From assembly GCF_003075525.1 (NCBI RefSeq), contig NZ_QDDR01000010.1, positions 124,001 through 188,000 of the forward strand: DNA of 64,000 bases, read 5' to 3'. The translations under genes and the position numbers were made by a program. The stretch's first letter is position 1; each line of letters starts with the position of its first letter. The DNA comes from Pararhodobacter aggregans (GTDB taxonomy: Bacteria; Pseudomonadota; Alphaproteobacteria; Rhodobacterales; Rhodobacteraceae). Shown here piece after piece: positions 54,950 to 63,778 of this stretch. The notes under the pieces were generated by a model. That model did not search any database, was not told where the DNA came from, and saw nothing but the letters and a program-made list of their open reading frames with translations.

Positions 54950-56049
54950 GCGAGGCGCCCGAGGCCGACCGCATCGCCGGGGCGCCGCATCCCCGCGACA
55001 CGCGCCGTCTCTATGGACAGGCGGCGGCGGAGCGGCGGTTCCTCGATTCCCTCGCCCAGGGACGGCTGCACCACGGCTGGCTGATCACCGGCCCGCGCGG
55101 CATCGGCAAGGCGACGCTGGCCTGGCGGCTGGCCCGGTTCCTGCTGGCCGAAGAGCCGGGCGGCGGCCTGTTCGGTCCGCCCGAGACGCTGGACGTGGAC
55201 CCCGTCCACCCGGTGTCCCACCGCATTGCCGCGGGGTCTGAACCCGGGCTGCTGCCGATCCGCCGCGCCGCGGACGACAAGACCGGGCGGCTGAAAAGCC
55301 AGATCACGGTGGATGAGGTCCGCAAGCTGCGCGATTTCTTCGGCATGTCCTCGGCCGAGGGCGGGCGGCGCGTGGTGATCGTCGACAGCGCCGACGAGAT
55401 GAACCCGAGCGCCGCCAACGCGCTGCTGAAACTGCTGGAGGAACCGCCCGCCGGGGCGATGCTGCTCTTGGTCTCGCACCAGCCCTCGCGCCTGTTGCCG
55501 ACGATCCGCTCGCGCTGCCGGGAGCTGCGCTTGCAGCCGCTGGGTCCCGAGGACATGGCACGGGCGCTGGAACAGGCGATGGGCCTGGCCGAGGAATCCG
55601 AGGCGCTGACCGCGCTGTCGGGCGGCTCGGTCGGCGAGGCGATCCGCGTCGCCTCGGGCGGCGGATTGGAGCTCTATGCAGAAATAGTGGCAATTCTGGC
55701 CGAATACCCCCTGATGGACCGCGCCAGAATATTGAAATTGTGCAACTCGCTGGGCGGTCGCGAGGCCGAGCCGCGCTTCGATCTGACCGTGCGGCTGCTG
55801 GATCTGGCGCTGGCCCGGCTGGCCCGTGCGGGCGCCACCGGCCAGCCCCTGCCCGAGGCCGCACCCGGCGAATCCCGCCTGCATGACCGGCTCGCCCCGG
55901 ATGCCCGCGCCGCCCGGCACTGGGCGGAAATGGCCGCCGATCTGGGGGCACGGGCGCGCGGCGGACGGGCGGTCAACCTTGACCCCGGCGCGCTGGTGCT
56001 GGATATGTTCCTGCGACTGGAATCCGCGGCGCGCACGGCGAGTGGATAA
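54946..56049 (+). CDS. holB: DNA polymerase III subunit delta'
   Basis: 367 residues, AAA+ clamp-loader subunit. Walker A-like GPRGIGKATLAWRLARFLL (about 46-64), Walker B region RRVVIVDSADEMNPSAANALLKLLEEPP and sensor 1 LLLVSHQPSRLLPTIRSRCRELRL with the SRC motif. The zinc module is reduced. It works with holA and dnaX products at the replication fork. Coupled to tmk by an ATGA overlap, and followed 14 bp later by tatD. Confidence 0.92.
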   Translation: MSEAPEADRIAGAPHPRDTRRLYGQAAAERRFLDSLAQGRLHHGWLITGPRGIGKATLAWRLARFLLAEEPGGGLFGPPETLDVDPVHPVSHRIAAGSEPGLLPIRRAADDKTGRLKSQITVDEVRKLRDFFGMSSAEGGRRVVIVDSADEMNPSAANALLKLLEEPPAGAMLLLVSHQPSRLLPTIRSRCRELRLQPLGPEDMARALEQAMGLAEESEALTALSGGSVGEAIRVASGGGLELYAEIVAILAEYPLMDRARILKLCNSLGGREAEPRFDLTVRLLDLALARLARAGATGQPLPEAAPGESRLHDRLAPDARAARHWAEMAADLGARARGGRAVNLDPGALVLDMFLRLESAARTASG

Positions 56050-56063
56050 ATGCCGGACCCCCG

Positions 56064-56852
56064 ATGACGCCCCTTCTTGTTGACAGCCACACCCATCTCG
56101 ACTTCCCCGATTTCGACGGCGAGCATGACGCGATCCTGGAGCGCGCCCGCGCCGCCGGGGTCACGCGCATGGTCAGTATCTGCACGCGGCTGGACCGTGA
56201 GCCGATCGTGCGGGCGCTGGCGGAAAAATACCCGGAAGTCTATTACGCCGCCGGCATCCACCCGATGCGGGCGGGCGAAGAGCCGCTGGTCGCGCTGGAG
56301 GATCTGACGGCTCTGGCCGCGCATGCCAAATTCGTCGGCATCGGCGAGACCGGGCTCGATTACCATTACACCCCCGAAAGCGCCCCGATCCAGCAGGAGA
56401 GCCTGCGCGTGCATATCGAGGCCGCGCGCCAGACCGGCCTGCCGCTCATCATCCACGCCCGCGACGCAGACGAGGATATGGCCCGCATCCTGACCGAGGA
56501 ACACCGCGCCGGCGCCTATACTTGCGTCATGCATTGCTTCTCGTCGGGGCCGGAACTGGCGGCGGCGGCGCTGGATCTGGGGTTTTACCTCTCCGCCTCG
56601 GGCATCGCCGCCTTCCCGAAATCGACCGCCCTGCGCGAGATCTTCGCCAGCGCGCCGGTGGACCGGATCCTGGTCGAGACGGACGCGCCCTATCTGGCCC
56701 CGCCCCCCTATCGCGGCAAGCGCAACGAGCCCGCCTATACCGCCCATACCGCCCGCAAGATGGCCGAGGTCTGGGGCCTTTCCTTCGAGGATTTCGCCCG
56801 CCAGACGACCGAGAATTTCGACCGTCTCTTCACCAAGGCACGCCCGGCATGA
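56064..56852 (+). CDS. tatD: TatD family metal-dependent deoxyribonuclease
   Basis: 262 residues, TIM-barrel hydrolase of the YcfH/TatD group. Metal ligands are in LLVDSHTHLDFP (His8 and His10 region), GIGETGLDYHY (Glu about 93), LIIHARDAD, CVMHCFSSG and the final VETDAPYLAPPPYRGKRNEPAY. Probably 3'-5' DNA exonuclease activity. Start ATG 56064, in GGACCCCCG context. MBL gene starts in its stop codon. The tmk-holB-tatD-MBL order is common in this class. Confidence 0.92.
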   Translation: MTPLLVDSHTHLDFPDFDGEHDAILERARAAGVTRMVSICTRLDREPIVRALAEKYPEVYYAAGIHPMRAGEEPLVALEDLTALAAHAKFVGIGETGLDYHYTPESAPIQQESLRVHIEAARQTGLPLIIHARDADEDMARILTEEHRAGAYTCVMHCFSSGPELAAAALDLGFYLSASGIAAFPKSTALREIFASAPVDRILVETDAPYLAPPPYRGKRNEPAYTAHTARKMAEVWGLSFEDFARQTTENFDRLFTKARPA

Positions 56853-57649
56853 GCGACATCCTCCGCGCCACGATCCTCGGTTGCGGCTCGTCGGGCGGGG
56901 TGCCGCGGCTGGGCGGCGATTGGGGCGCCTGCGATCCCACCAACCCGCGCAACCGCCGCAGCCGCTGCTCGCTGCTGCTCGAACGCATCGGCCGGAACGG
57001 CACCACGCGGGTGCTGGTCGACACCTCGCCCGACATGCGCCAGCAACTGCTGGACGCGGGCGTCGGCACGCTGGATGCGGTGGTATTCACCCATGCCCAT
57101 GCCGATCATGTGCACGGGATCGACGACCTCAGGATGATCGTCTTCAACACCCGCCGCCGCCTGCCGGTCTGGGCCGATCCCTCGACCCAGGACGCGCTGC
57201 TCAGCCGCTTCGGCTATGCTTTCGTCCAGCCAGAGGGCTCGCCCTATCCGCCGATTTGCGACCTGCACACGATCCGCGGCGACGTGACCATCGAGGGCGC
57301 GGGCGGCCCCCTGACGCTCACGCCCTTCGAGGTGGACCACGGCAGCATCGACGCCCTGGGCTTCCGCATCGGCGGGCTGGCCTATCTGCCCGATGTGGTG
57401 CGCATCCCCGATCCGGTCTGGCCGGTGCTCGACGGCCTCGACTGCTGGATCCTCGACGCGCTGCGCTACAAGCCGCATCCGACCCATGCCCATGTGGCGC
57501 TGGCGCTGGAATGGATCGCGCGCGCCGCACCGCGCCGGGCGGTCCTGACCAACATGCATGTCGACATCGACCACAGCGTGATCGAGGCCGAAACCCCGGA
57601 CCACATCTCTGCCGCCTATGACGGCATGACCATCGAGCTGGCGCTGTAG
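56849..57649 (+). CDS. MBL-fold metallo-hydrolase (PhnP/RNase Z-like)
   Basis: 266 residues. The opening ATILGCGSSGGVPRLGGDWGACDP and metal motif HAHADH (His82, His84, Asp86, His87) with later VDHGS and TNMHVDIDH place it in the PhnP/RNase Z branch of the MBL superfamily; phosphodiesterase activity is likely. The same gene after tatD is a standard alphaproteobacterial arrangement. Coupled to tatD by an ATGA overlap. Confidence 0.9.
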   Translation: MSDILRATILGCGSSGGVPRLGGDWGACDPTNPRNRRSRCSLLLERIGRNGTTRVLVDTSPDMRQQLLDAGVGTLDAVVFTHAHADHVHGIDDLRMIVFNTRRRLPVWADPSTQDALLSRFGYAFVQPEGSPYPPICDLHTIRGDVTIEGAGGPLTLTPFEVDHGSIDALGFRIGGLAYLPDVVRIPDPVWPVLDGLDCWILDALRYKPHPTHAHVALALEWIARAAPRRAVLTNMHVDIDHSVIEAETPDHISAAYDGMTIELAL

Positions 57650-57667
57650 GCCCGCAGAAAGGCGGCC

Positions 57668-58597
57668 ATGCAGGCGCTTGTCCAGGTCATTCTTCCCGTC
57701 TTCCTTGTGGTGGGCGCGGGCTATCTGGCCGCCTGGCGCGGCTGGATGACGCCCGGCGGCGTCGACGGGCTGATGAAATTCGCGCAAGGGATCGCCATCC
57801 CGATGCTGCTGTTCCTGGCGATGATGCGGCTCGATCTGGCGCATGTCTTCGACTGGCGGCTGCTGGTCAGCTTCTACGGCGGCGCCATCTCGGGCTTCGT
57901 CGCGGGTCTGCTGGGCGCACGGTTCCTGTTCGGGCGCGAGTGGGAGGATGCGGTGGCGGTGGGCTTCATCTGCCTCTTCTCGAACTCGATGCTGCTGGGC
58001 GTGCCGATCACCGAACGCGCCTATGGCGCCGCGGCGCTGGCCCCCAATTACATCATCGTCGCCTTCCACGCGCCGCTTTGCTACCTGATCGGCATCACGG
58101 CGATGGAGGGGGTGAAGGCCCGGGGCGCCGGTCTGGGGCGGACGGCGATGAAGGCGCTGAACGGGCTCTGGCACAATCCGCTGGTTATCGGCATCGCGCT
58201 GGGGGCGGCGGTGAACCTGAGCGGGCTGACCCTGCCCGTCGTCGTCGTCGATGCGGTCGAGCTGATCTCGCGCGCGGGGCTGCCCGCGGCGCTGTTCGGG
58301 CTGGGCGGCGTGCTCTTCCGCTACCGGCCCGAGGGCGATCTGCGCCTCATCGCCTATGTCGTGGTGATCTCGCTGGCGCTGCATCCGACCATCACCTGGG
58401 GGCTGGGCCGGTTCCTCGCGCTGGACCACGGGCCGTTCCGCTCGGCGGTGCTGACCGCGGGGATGGCGCCCGGGGTCAACGCCTATCTCTTCGCCGACAT
58501 GTACGGACGCGCCAAACGCATCGCCGCCTCCAGCGTGCTGATCGCGACCGCGCTGTGCATCCTGACCGCCTGGGGCTGGATGACGCTGCTGGGGTAG
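57668..58597 (+). CDS. AEC (auxin efflux carrier) family transporter
   Basis: 309 residues with ten predicted helices in two halves. The family features are the opening VILPVFLVVGAGYLAAWRGWM, the broken-helix region FSNSMLLGVPITERAYG with its conserved Asn/Pro, a central loop, and late GMAPGVNAYLFADMYGRAKRIAASSVLIATAL. Probably moves an organic anion such as malate. Last gene of the dacA cluster, 18 bp after the MBL gene. The 182 bp to nadE contain a hairpin only. Confidence 0.9.
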   Translation: MQALVQVILPVFLVVGAGYLAAWRGWMTPGGVDGLMKFAQGIAIPMLLFLAMMRLDLAHVFDWRLLVSFYGGAISGFVAGLLGARFLFGREWEDAVAVGFICLFSNSMLLGVPITERAYGAAALAPNYIIVAFHAPLCYLIGITAMEGVKARGAGLGRTAMKALNGLWHNPLVIGIALGAAVNLSGLTLPVVVVDAVELISRAGLPAALFGLGGVLFRYRPEGDLRLIAYVVVISLALHPTITWGLGRFLALDHGPFRSAVLTAGMAPGVNAYLFADMYGRAKRIAASSVLIATALCILTAWGWMTLLG

Positions 58598-58704
58598 CGC
58601 CGCCGCGCGCAGCCCGTCCACCGGGTGGGCGCAGGGACGATTGACCTGCGCGCTTAATGGCGTCAACTCCGGATGACTTTGTTCTTGCAGACCAGCGGTG
58701 CAAG

Positions 58705-58734
58705 GGCGCCCGCCCGAGGGGGCGGACGGGCGCC
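58705..58734 (-). terminator. GC hairpin behind nadE
   Basis: GGCGCCCG (58705-58712) and CGGGCGCC (58727-58734) pair with a 14-nt loop, 46 bases after the nadE stop. No U-run is seen. Confidence 0.4.
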
Positions 58735-58779
58735 GGCCCGGCGCGCTGCGCGCTTGATTCCGGGCCAGGAAGCGCTGGC

Positions 58780-60438
58780 TCAGCTCGGGTCGCGCCAGCG
58801 GTTCACCATCGGATAGCGCCGGTCCAGCCAGAAGGCCCGCGTGGTCAACCTTGTGCCCGGCGCCGACTGGAAGCGTTTCCATTCGCTGATGTAAAGGAGG
58901 TGCTCGACCTTCTTCACCGTCTCGCGCGCGAAGCCCTCGGCCACCAGCTCCTCGACCGACAACTCGCGCTCGACCAGCCCGTCGAGGATCGCGTCCAGCA
59001 CCGGATAGGGCGGCAGGCTGTCCTCGTCCTTCTGATCCTCGCGCAGCTCGGCCGAGGGCGGCTTGTCAATGACCCGCGGCGGGATCACCTCGCCCGCAGG
59101 CGCCAGCATCCACGGCCGGTGGTTCAGGTTGCGCCAGCGGCAGGTCTCGAAGACGCGGGTCTTGTAGAGGTCCTTGATCGGGTTGTAGCCGCCGTTCATG
59201 TCGCCATAGATCGTGGCATAGCCCACCGCGACCTCGGATTTGTTGCCGGTGGTCAAGAGCATGGCACCGGTCTTGTTCGAGATCGCCATCAACAAGAGGC
59301 CGCGCAGACGCGACTGGATATTCTCCTCCGTCACATCGGGGGCGAGACCGGCAAAGAGCGGCCCCAAGGCCTCGGTCACCGCGGCCCGGGGCCCGCTGAT
59401 CGGCACGGTATCGAGCTTTGTGCCCAACGCCCGCGCCACCGCCTCGGCATCCTCCAGCGAATGGGCCGAGGTGTATTCCGAGGGCAGCATCAGGCAATGC
59501 ACATTCTCGGGCCCCAGCGCATCGGCGGCGATCGCCGCCACCAGCGCCGAATCGATCCCGCCCGAGAGACCCAGCAGCACCCGCCTGAAGCCCGATTTGT
59601 GCAGGTAATCGCGGGTGCCCACCACCATGGCGTGATAATCCCGCTCCCAGTCGTCGGGCAGCGGGGCCTTCTCGCCCGACAGCGCCCGCCAGCCCTCGGC
59701 CGTCTCCTCGAAATCGACATGCACCAGCGCCTCGGTGAAGCCGGGCATGAGATGGGTCAGATGCCCGCCCGGGTTCAGCACGAAGGAGGTCCCGTCAAAG
59801 ACCTGATCGTCCTGCCCGCCCACCATGTTCAGATAGACCATCGGCAGACCGGTCTCGATGACCCGGCTGACCATCAGCCCCATGCGGGTGTCGAAACGGC
59901 CCCGCGAATAGGGCGAGCCATTGGGGACCAGCAGGATCTCGGCGCCGGATTCCGCCTGCGCCTCGGCCACATCCTCGTGCCAGGCATCCTCGCAGATCGG
60001 CGTGCCGATCCGCAGCGGGCCGACCCGGTAGGGGCCGGAAATGTCGGCAGGGGTGAAAAGCCGCTTCTCGTCGAAGACCAGATCATTCGGCAGATGATGC
60101 TTCTTCACCACCGCCGCGATGCGCCCGCCCGCCAGAATGTAATAGACGTTGTAAAGCCGCCCGCCCTCGATCAGCGGGCCCCCGATGCCCATCGCCGGGC
60201 CCTCGGCGCAGGCTGCCGCCAGCGCCTCGACCTCGGCCATGGCGGCGCGGGCGAAGGCCGGTTTCATCACCAGATCCTGGGTCTGGTAGCCGGTCACGAA
60301 CATCTCGGGGAAGGCGATCATGTCCGCCCCCGCGGCTTTGGCCTCGGCCCAGGCATCGCGGGCCTGCGCGGCATTGGCGGCAAGCGCCCCCACGACGGGG
60401 TTCAGCTGGGCCAGGGTCAGGCGGAAGGTCTGGGTCAT
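58780..60438 (-). CDS. nadE: Glutamine-dependent NAD+ synthetase
   Basis: 552 residues, two domains. The N-terminal nitrilase-like glutaminase has the Glu-Lys-Cys triad in FPEMFVTGY, VKKHHLPN and GTPICEDAWHEDV (Cys about 151); the C-terminal ATP-dependent amidase has the P-loop LLGLSGGIDSALVAAIA near 288-304 and the ammonia-accepting region TTGNKSEVAVGYATIYGDMNGGYNPIKDLYKT. Converts NaAD to NAD+. Monocistronic by position, transcribed away from the cupin gene's 3' end. Confidence 0.96.
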   Translation of the reverse strand: MTQTFRLTLAQLNPVVGALAANAAQARDAWAEAKAAGADMIAFPEMFVTGYQTQDLVMKPAFARAAMAEVEALAAACAEGPAMGIGGPLIEGGRLYNVYYILAGGRIAAVVKKHHLPNDLVFDEKRLFTPADISGPYRVGPLRIGTPICEDAWHEDVAEAQAESGAEILLVPNGSPYSRGRFDTRMGLMVSRVIETGLPMVYLNMVGGQDDQVFDGTSFVLNPGGHLTHLMPGFTEALVHVDFEETAEGWRALSGEKAPLPDDWERDYHAMVVGTRDYLHKSGFRRVLLGLSGGIDSALVAAIAADALGPENVHCLMLPSEYTSAHSLEDAEAVARALGTKLDTVPISGPRAAVTEALGPLFAGLAPDVTEENIQSRLRGLLLMAISNKTGAMLLTTGNKSEVAVGYATIYGDMNGGYNPIKDLYKTRVFETCRWRNLNHRPWMLAPAGEVIPPRVIDKPPSAELREDQKDEDSLPPYPVLDAILDGLVERELSVEELVAEGFARETVKKVEHLLYISEWKRFQSAPGTRLTTRAFWLDRRYPMVNRWRDPS

Positions 60439-60508
60439 CGCGGGTCAATCCTCTGCACCCGAGCTACATAGCAGGCTCACCGCCAAGGAAAAGCACCCCC
60501 TGCCCGTT

Positions 60509-60540
60509 CATTCTGCCACAAATACGCAGGGGTGGGCGCA
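60509..60540 (-). repeat. 3'-end repeat behind the cupin gene
   Basis: Minus strand: CCCACCCCTGCGTATTTGTG then GCAGAATGAAC. CCAC pairs with GTGG around CCCTGCGTATTT, where the 46171 copy has CCCC with GGGG: an apparent compensatory change. Between this core and the cupin stop lie hairpin-prone runs (GGGAGGGGC/GCCCCTCCC near 60558-60579; GGGGGGC/GCCCCCC near 60592-60608). Confidence 0.7.
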
Positions 60541-60620
60541 GGGAGGGGGTGGGCGCCGGGAGGGGCTCGCCCCTCCCGGCCGGGGGGCGCGGGGGGCTGG
60601 CCCCCCGCCTCCTCGCGCCG

Positions 60621-60965
60621 TCACAGCCGGATCACGTAATCCTTGAGCATCGTCTCGAAGACCTCCCAGACGCCCGAGAGCCCCGGCCGGATCACCACGC
60701 TGTCCCCCGCCTTCAGCTCCATCACCGTCCCGTCGTCGCAGGTCAGCACCGCCCGCCCCTCGTGCACGCGGATGTATTCCCATTCCTCGTAATGGAACCG
60801 CCAGGCCCCGGGCGTCGATTGCCAGAGCCCGGCGTAAAGCCCGTCCCGTTCCTCGAAATCCCAGCTGGTATGCACGGGGTCGCCCCTCACCAGCGTCTCG
60901 GGATCGGGGCGGCTTTCGACGGCGGCGACCCCGTCCTTGGCCATGCGGAAGATCAGCGCGCTCAT
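60621..60965 (-). CDS. Cupin domain protein (DUF861/ethanolamine-utilisation EutQ-like)
   Basis: 114 residues. The cupin_3 pattern is visible: [59 protein letters not shown], with the conserved W-E-Y and the G-D-x-V-x-I-PxGxxG turn. ATG 60965 is followed by a well-formed barrel; the frame extends upstream to 61019. Function unknown, perhaps binding a small organic acid. Divergent from the crotonase gene. Confidence 0.85.
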   Translation of the reverse strand: MSALIFRMAKDGVAAVESRPDPETLVRGDPVHTSWDFEERDGLYAGLWQSTPGAWRFHYEEWEYIRVHEGRAVLTCDDGTVMELKAGDSVVIRPGLSGVWEVFETMLKDYVIRL

Positions 60966-61086
60966 GGGACACTCCGGTTGTTCGGCCCGCAGCATGCCCG
61001 GCCCCCGCCCCACCGGCAAGACGCAGCGTCTCGTCTGGACTTCGCCTCAGCCCCGGCCCACCTTGCCCGCCAAACCGGAGGACATC

Positions 61087-61887
61087 ATGAAATCTCTCGA
61101 CGCGCTCGACCTCACCTTCACCACGCTCTCGGTCGACGGGGACGGCATCGCCACGCTCAGCCTCAACCGCCCCGACAAGCGCAACGCGCTGAACGAGGCC
61201 ACCGTGGACGAGCTGATCGACATCTTCACCGTCATCCCCCGCGCCGGGGTCCGCGCCGTGGTGCTGCGCGCCGAGGGCACGCATTTCTGCGCCGGGCTCG
61301 ATCTGGTGGAACACCATCAGGAAGACCGCCGGCCCGAGGATTTCATGCATGTCTGCCTGCGCTGGCACGAGGCCTTCAACAAGATGGAATACGGCGGCGT
61401 GCCGGTCATCGCCGCGCTGAAGGGCGCGGTGGTCGGCGGCGGGCTGGAACTGGCCTCCTCCGCCCATGTCCGGGTGGCCGATGCCACGACCTATTTCGCC
61501 CTGCCCGAAGGCCAGCGCGGCCTCTTCACCGGCGGCGGGGCGACGATCCGGGTGGCCGATCTGGTCGGCAAGGCGCGGATGATCGACATGATGCTGACCG
61601 GCCGGGTCTATCAGGGCGACGAGGCGATTTCCGTGGGCCTCGCGCAATATCTGGTCGAGGACAGCGAGGCCAAGGCCTATGCCCTGGCCCGCGCCGCCGC
61701 CTCGAACCCGCCCCTGTCGAATTTCGCCATCTGCTCGGCCATCAGCCATATGCAGAACATGTCGGCCCTCGACGCCGCCTATGCCGAATCGGTGGTGGCG
61801 GGGATCGTCAACACCCAACCCGCCAGCCGCGCCCGCCTCGCCGCCTTCGCCGACAAGACCGCCGCCCGGGTCCGTCCGAACGCATGA
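61087..61887 (+). CDS. Crotonase/enoyl-CoA hydratase family protein
   Basis: 266 residues. Crotonase fold with oxyanion-hole motifs [17 protein letters not shown] (about 56-72) and [22 protein letters not shown] (about 112-133). Of the two catalytic glutamates of ECH, the second position here falls in [14 protein letters not shown], where the Glu (PEGQ) is kept. Substrate unknown. A GGAGG site precedes ATG 61087. Confidence 0.9.
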   Translation: MKSLDALDLTFTTLSVDGDGIATLSLNRPDKRNALNEATVDELIDIFTVIPRAGVRAVVLRAEGTHFCAGLDLVEHHQEDRRPEDFMHVCLRWHEAFNKMEYGGVPVIAALKGAVVGGGLELASSAHVRVADATTYFALPEGQRGLFTGGGATIRVADLVGKARMIDMMLTGRVYQGDEAISVGLAQYLVEDSEAKAYALARAAASNPPLSNFAICSAISHMQNMSALDAAYAESVVAGIVNTQPASRARLAAFADKTAARVRPNA

Positions 61888-61937
61888 TCGCCCCTCGTCT
61901 CCCGCAGCAGGGGCGCGGGCAGCGAGGTGGCAAGGAT

Positions 61938-62017
61938 GCGGGGGGCCAGCCCCCCGCGCCCCCCGCCAAAGGGGACCCTCGGGCCCCCTTTGGAAACCCC
62001 CGAGGATATTTAGAGAA
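61938..62017 (+). repeat. 3'-end element behind the crotonase gene
   Basis: Hairpin GCGGGGGGC-ca-GCCCCCCGC (61938-61957), second hairpin CCAAAGGGG/CCCCTTTGG (61966-61993), then CCCCCGAGGATATTTAGAGA and ACAAAGATG. Reads with the crotonase gene and faces 62049-62193 across GTTAAGAGGGCGTTAAGCCGCC. Confidence 0.8.
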
Positions 62018-62048
62018 CAAAGATGAAAGTTAAGAGGGCGTTAAGCCG

Positions 62049-62193
62049 CCTTCTTTGCGCTCCAAATATCCTCGGGGGGTGAATTGGCCCTTGGGCCAAG
62101 AGGGGGGCAGAAAGCCCCCCTCCCTGCGGCGCGGCGGCACGCCGCGCCGCTGGTCGCCCGAGGCGCCCGCGGCAGCGGGCAACGAGGGCGAAA
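62049..62193 (-). repeat. Composite 3'-end element behind the amidase gene
   Basis: Minus-strand order from the amidase stop: TTTCGCCCTCG (62183-62193), GCGGGCGCCTCGGGCGACCA, perfect 11-bp hairpin GCGGCGCGGCG/CGCCGCGCCGC (62126-62150), AGGGGGGC/GCCCCCCT (62101-62121), TTGGCC/GGCCAA (62084-62099), then CACCCCCCGAGGATATTTGG and GCGCAAAGAAGG. The most complete copy of the family. Together with 61938-62017 it fills the 318-bp gap, which holds no gene. Confidence 0.85.
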
Positions 62194-62205
62194 CCCCTCC
62201 TCCGC

Positions 62206-63633
62206 TCAGTCCCGCTCCATCCGTGTCCAAAGCCGGGGCGCCATCGGGCCGACCGCGGCCTCGATCGCCACCATCGCCTCGACCACCAGATCCTCGCGCC
62301 AGCGGCGCCCGACGATCTGCACCCCGATCGGCTGCGTCCCCGCCTCCAGCGCCGCCAGCCCGGCCGGCACATTCCCCGCCGGCAGACCGAGGAAGTTCAT
62401 CGAGGTCGACCAGATCGCCGATCCCATCACCTCGGCCACGCCTTCGGGCCCCTCCGCATCGCGGCCGGCGGCGAAGAAGGGTTGCGGCAGGAACGGCGTC
62501 AGGACCAGCGGATAGTCCTCGAGCAGCAGCGACCATTGCCGGGCAAAGCCGGTGCGCGCGGCGATGGCGCGCAGGTAGTCGTCCGGCTCATAGGGCGGGA
62601 AGGCCGCGAAATATTCGGCGAAGATGCCCTTGATCGTCTCGGACCCCAGCCGCTGGATATCCGCGCCCATCATCGCCTGCGTCTCGGTCATCAGCGCGCG
62701 CAGCGCCGTCCCGGCCAGCGCCCGCAGGTCGGGCGGGGTGATCTCCTCGACCGCATAGCCCGCTTCCTCGAGCGCGGCGCGGGCCTGGTCGAGTGCCGCC
62801 GAGACCTCGGGATGCAGCGGGAAATCCAGCGTCTCGCGGGTGAAACCAACCTTGACCGGCCCCTCGATCGCCGCCCCTTTCCAGGGCAGAGGCACGTGAA
62901 ACGGGTCGCGCGGATCGGGGCGGATCATCACCGGCATGGCCAGCGCCAGGTCGCGCGCGGAGCGCGTGATCAACCCCTGCACCGACATCGCCTGCGCCAG
63001 CATCCCGCGCTCGGCCTTTTGCGAGGGGTTCCAGGCCGGCACCCGCCCCAGCCCCGGCTTCACCGTCACCGCCCCGTTGGCCGAGGCCGGATAGCGCAGG
63101 GATCCGGCGATGTCGTTGCCCTGCGCCAGCGCCCCCATCCCCGCCATCACTGCGGACCCGGCCCCACCTGACGAGCCCCCGGCCGAGACATGCCGCCCCC
63201 AGGGGTTCCAGGTCCGGCCAAAGAGCGGGTTGTCGGTATCGACGCGGAACGAGAATTCCGGGGCGTTGGTGCGCCCGATCACCACCGCGCCGGCCTCGAG
63301 CAGATTGCGCACCAAGGGCGCATCCTCGGGCGCGAGGTAGTCCTTCAGCCCGGGCAGACCGTTCGAGGTGGCATGCCCCTTCTGGTCGATGTTGATCTTG
63401 ATCGTCACCGGCACGCCATGGAGCGGGCCCCTGGGCCCCTCGGCAGCGTCGAGCGCCCGGGCCCGGGTCAGGGCGGCGGCGGACAGATCCTCGACCACGG
63501 CATTCAGCGCGGGATTGGTCGCCTGCATCCGCCCGACGGCAGCGGCGACCGCGTCTTCGGCCGAAACCTCGCCCGCCCGGGTCAGGGCCGAGAGTTCGGT
63601 GGCGGTCAATTGCCAGAGGGGGGTGTCGGCCAT
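62206..63633 (-). CDS. Amidase (amidase signature family)
   Basis: 475 residues. Ser-cisSer-Lys triad: Lys in HGVPVTIKINIDQKG (about 80), Ser in SAGGSSGGAGSAVMAG (about 155-160) and Ser in GNDIAGSLRYPASANG (about 179-185). Family motif GRTNAPEFSFRVDTDNPLFGRTWNPW is typical of AS-family amidases rather than GatA, which lacks the FRxDTDNPLFG form. Hydrolyses an amide or an aryl/acyl derivative in the cytoplasm; substrate unknown. Divergent from pyrB, 145 bp apart. Confidence 0.9.
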   Translation of the reverse strand: MADTPLWQLTATELSALTRAGEVSAEDAVAAAVGRMQATNPALNAVVEDLSAAALTRARALDAAEGPRGPLHGVPVTIKINIDQKGHATSNGLPGLKDYLAPEDAPLVRNLLEAGAVVIGRTNAPEFSFRVDTDNPLFGRTWNPWGRHVSAGGSSGGAGSAVMAGMGALAQGNDIAGSLRYPASANGAVTVKPGLGRVPAWNPSQKAERGMLAQAMSVQGLITRSARDLALAMPVMIRPDPRDPFHVPLPWKGAAIEGPVKVGFTRETLDFPLHPEVSAALDQARAALEEAGYAVEEITPPDLRALAGTALRALMTETQAMMGADIQRLGSETIKGIFAEYFAAFPPYEPDDYLRAIAARTGFARQWSLLLEDYPLVLTPFLPQPFFAAGRDAEGPEGVAEVMGSAIWSTSMNFLGLPAGNVPAGLAALEAGTQPIGVQIVGRRWREDLVVEAMVAIEAAVGPMAPRLWTRMERD

Positions 63634-63778
63634 CGTCGCTCCAGGGTTGTGACGGCGCGAGACTAGGCCGGAGGCGGCGCCCGGCGCAATGGCCTAGGCC
63701 CGAGGCGGGCCACCGGGGGCTTGCCGCGGCGGGTCGGGCTTTCTATACCCGCCCAAAGCCGCGCGCGAGAGGCCGCCC

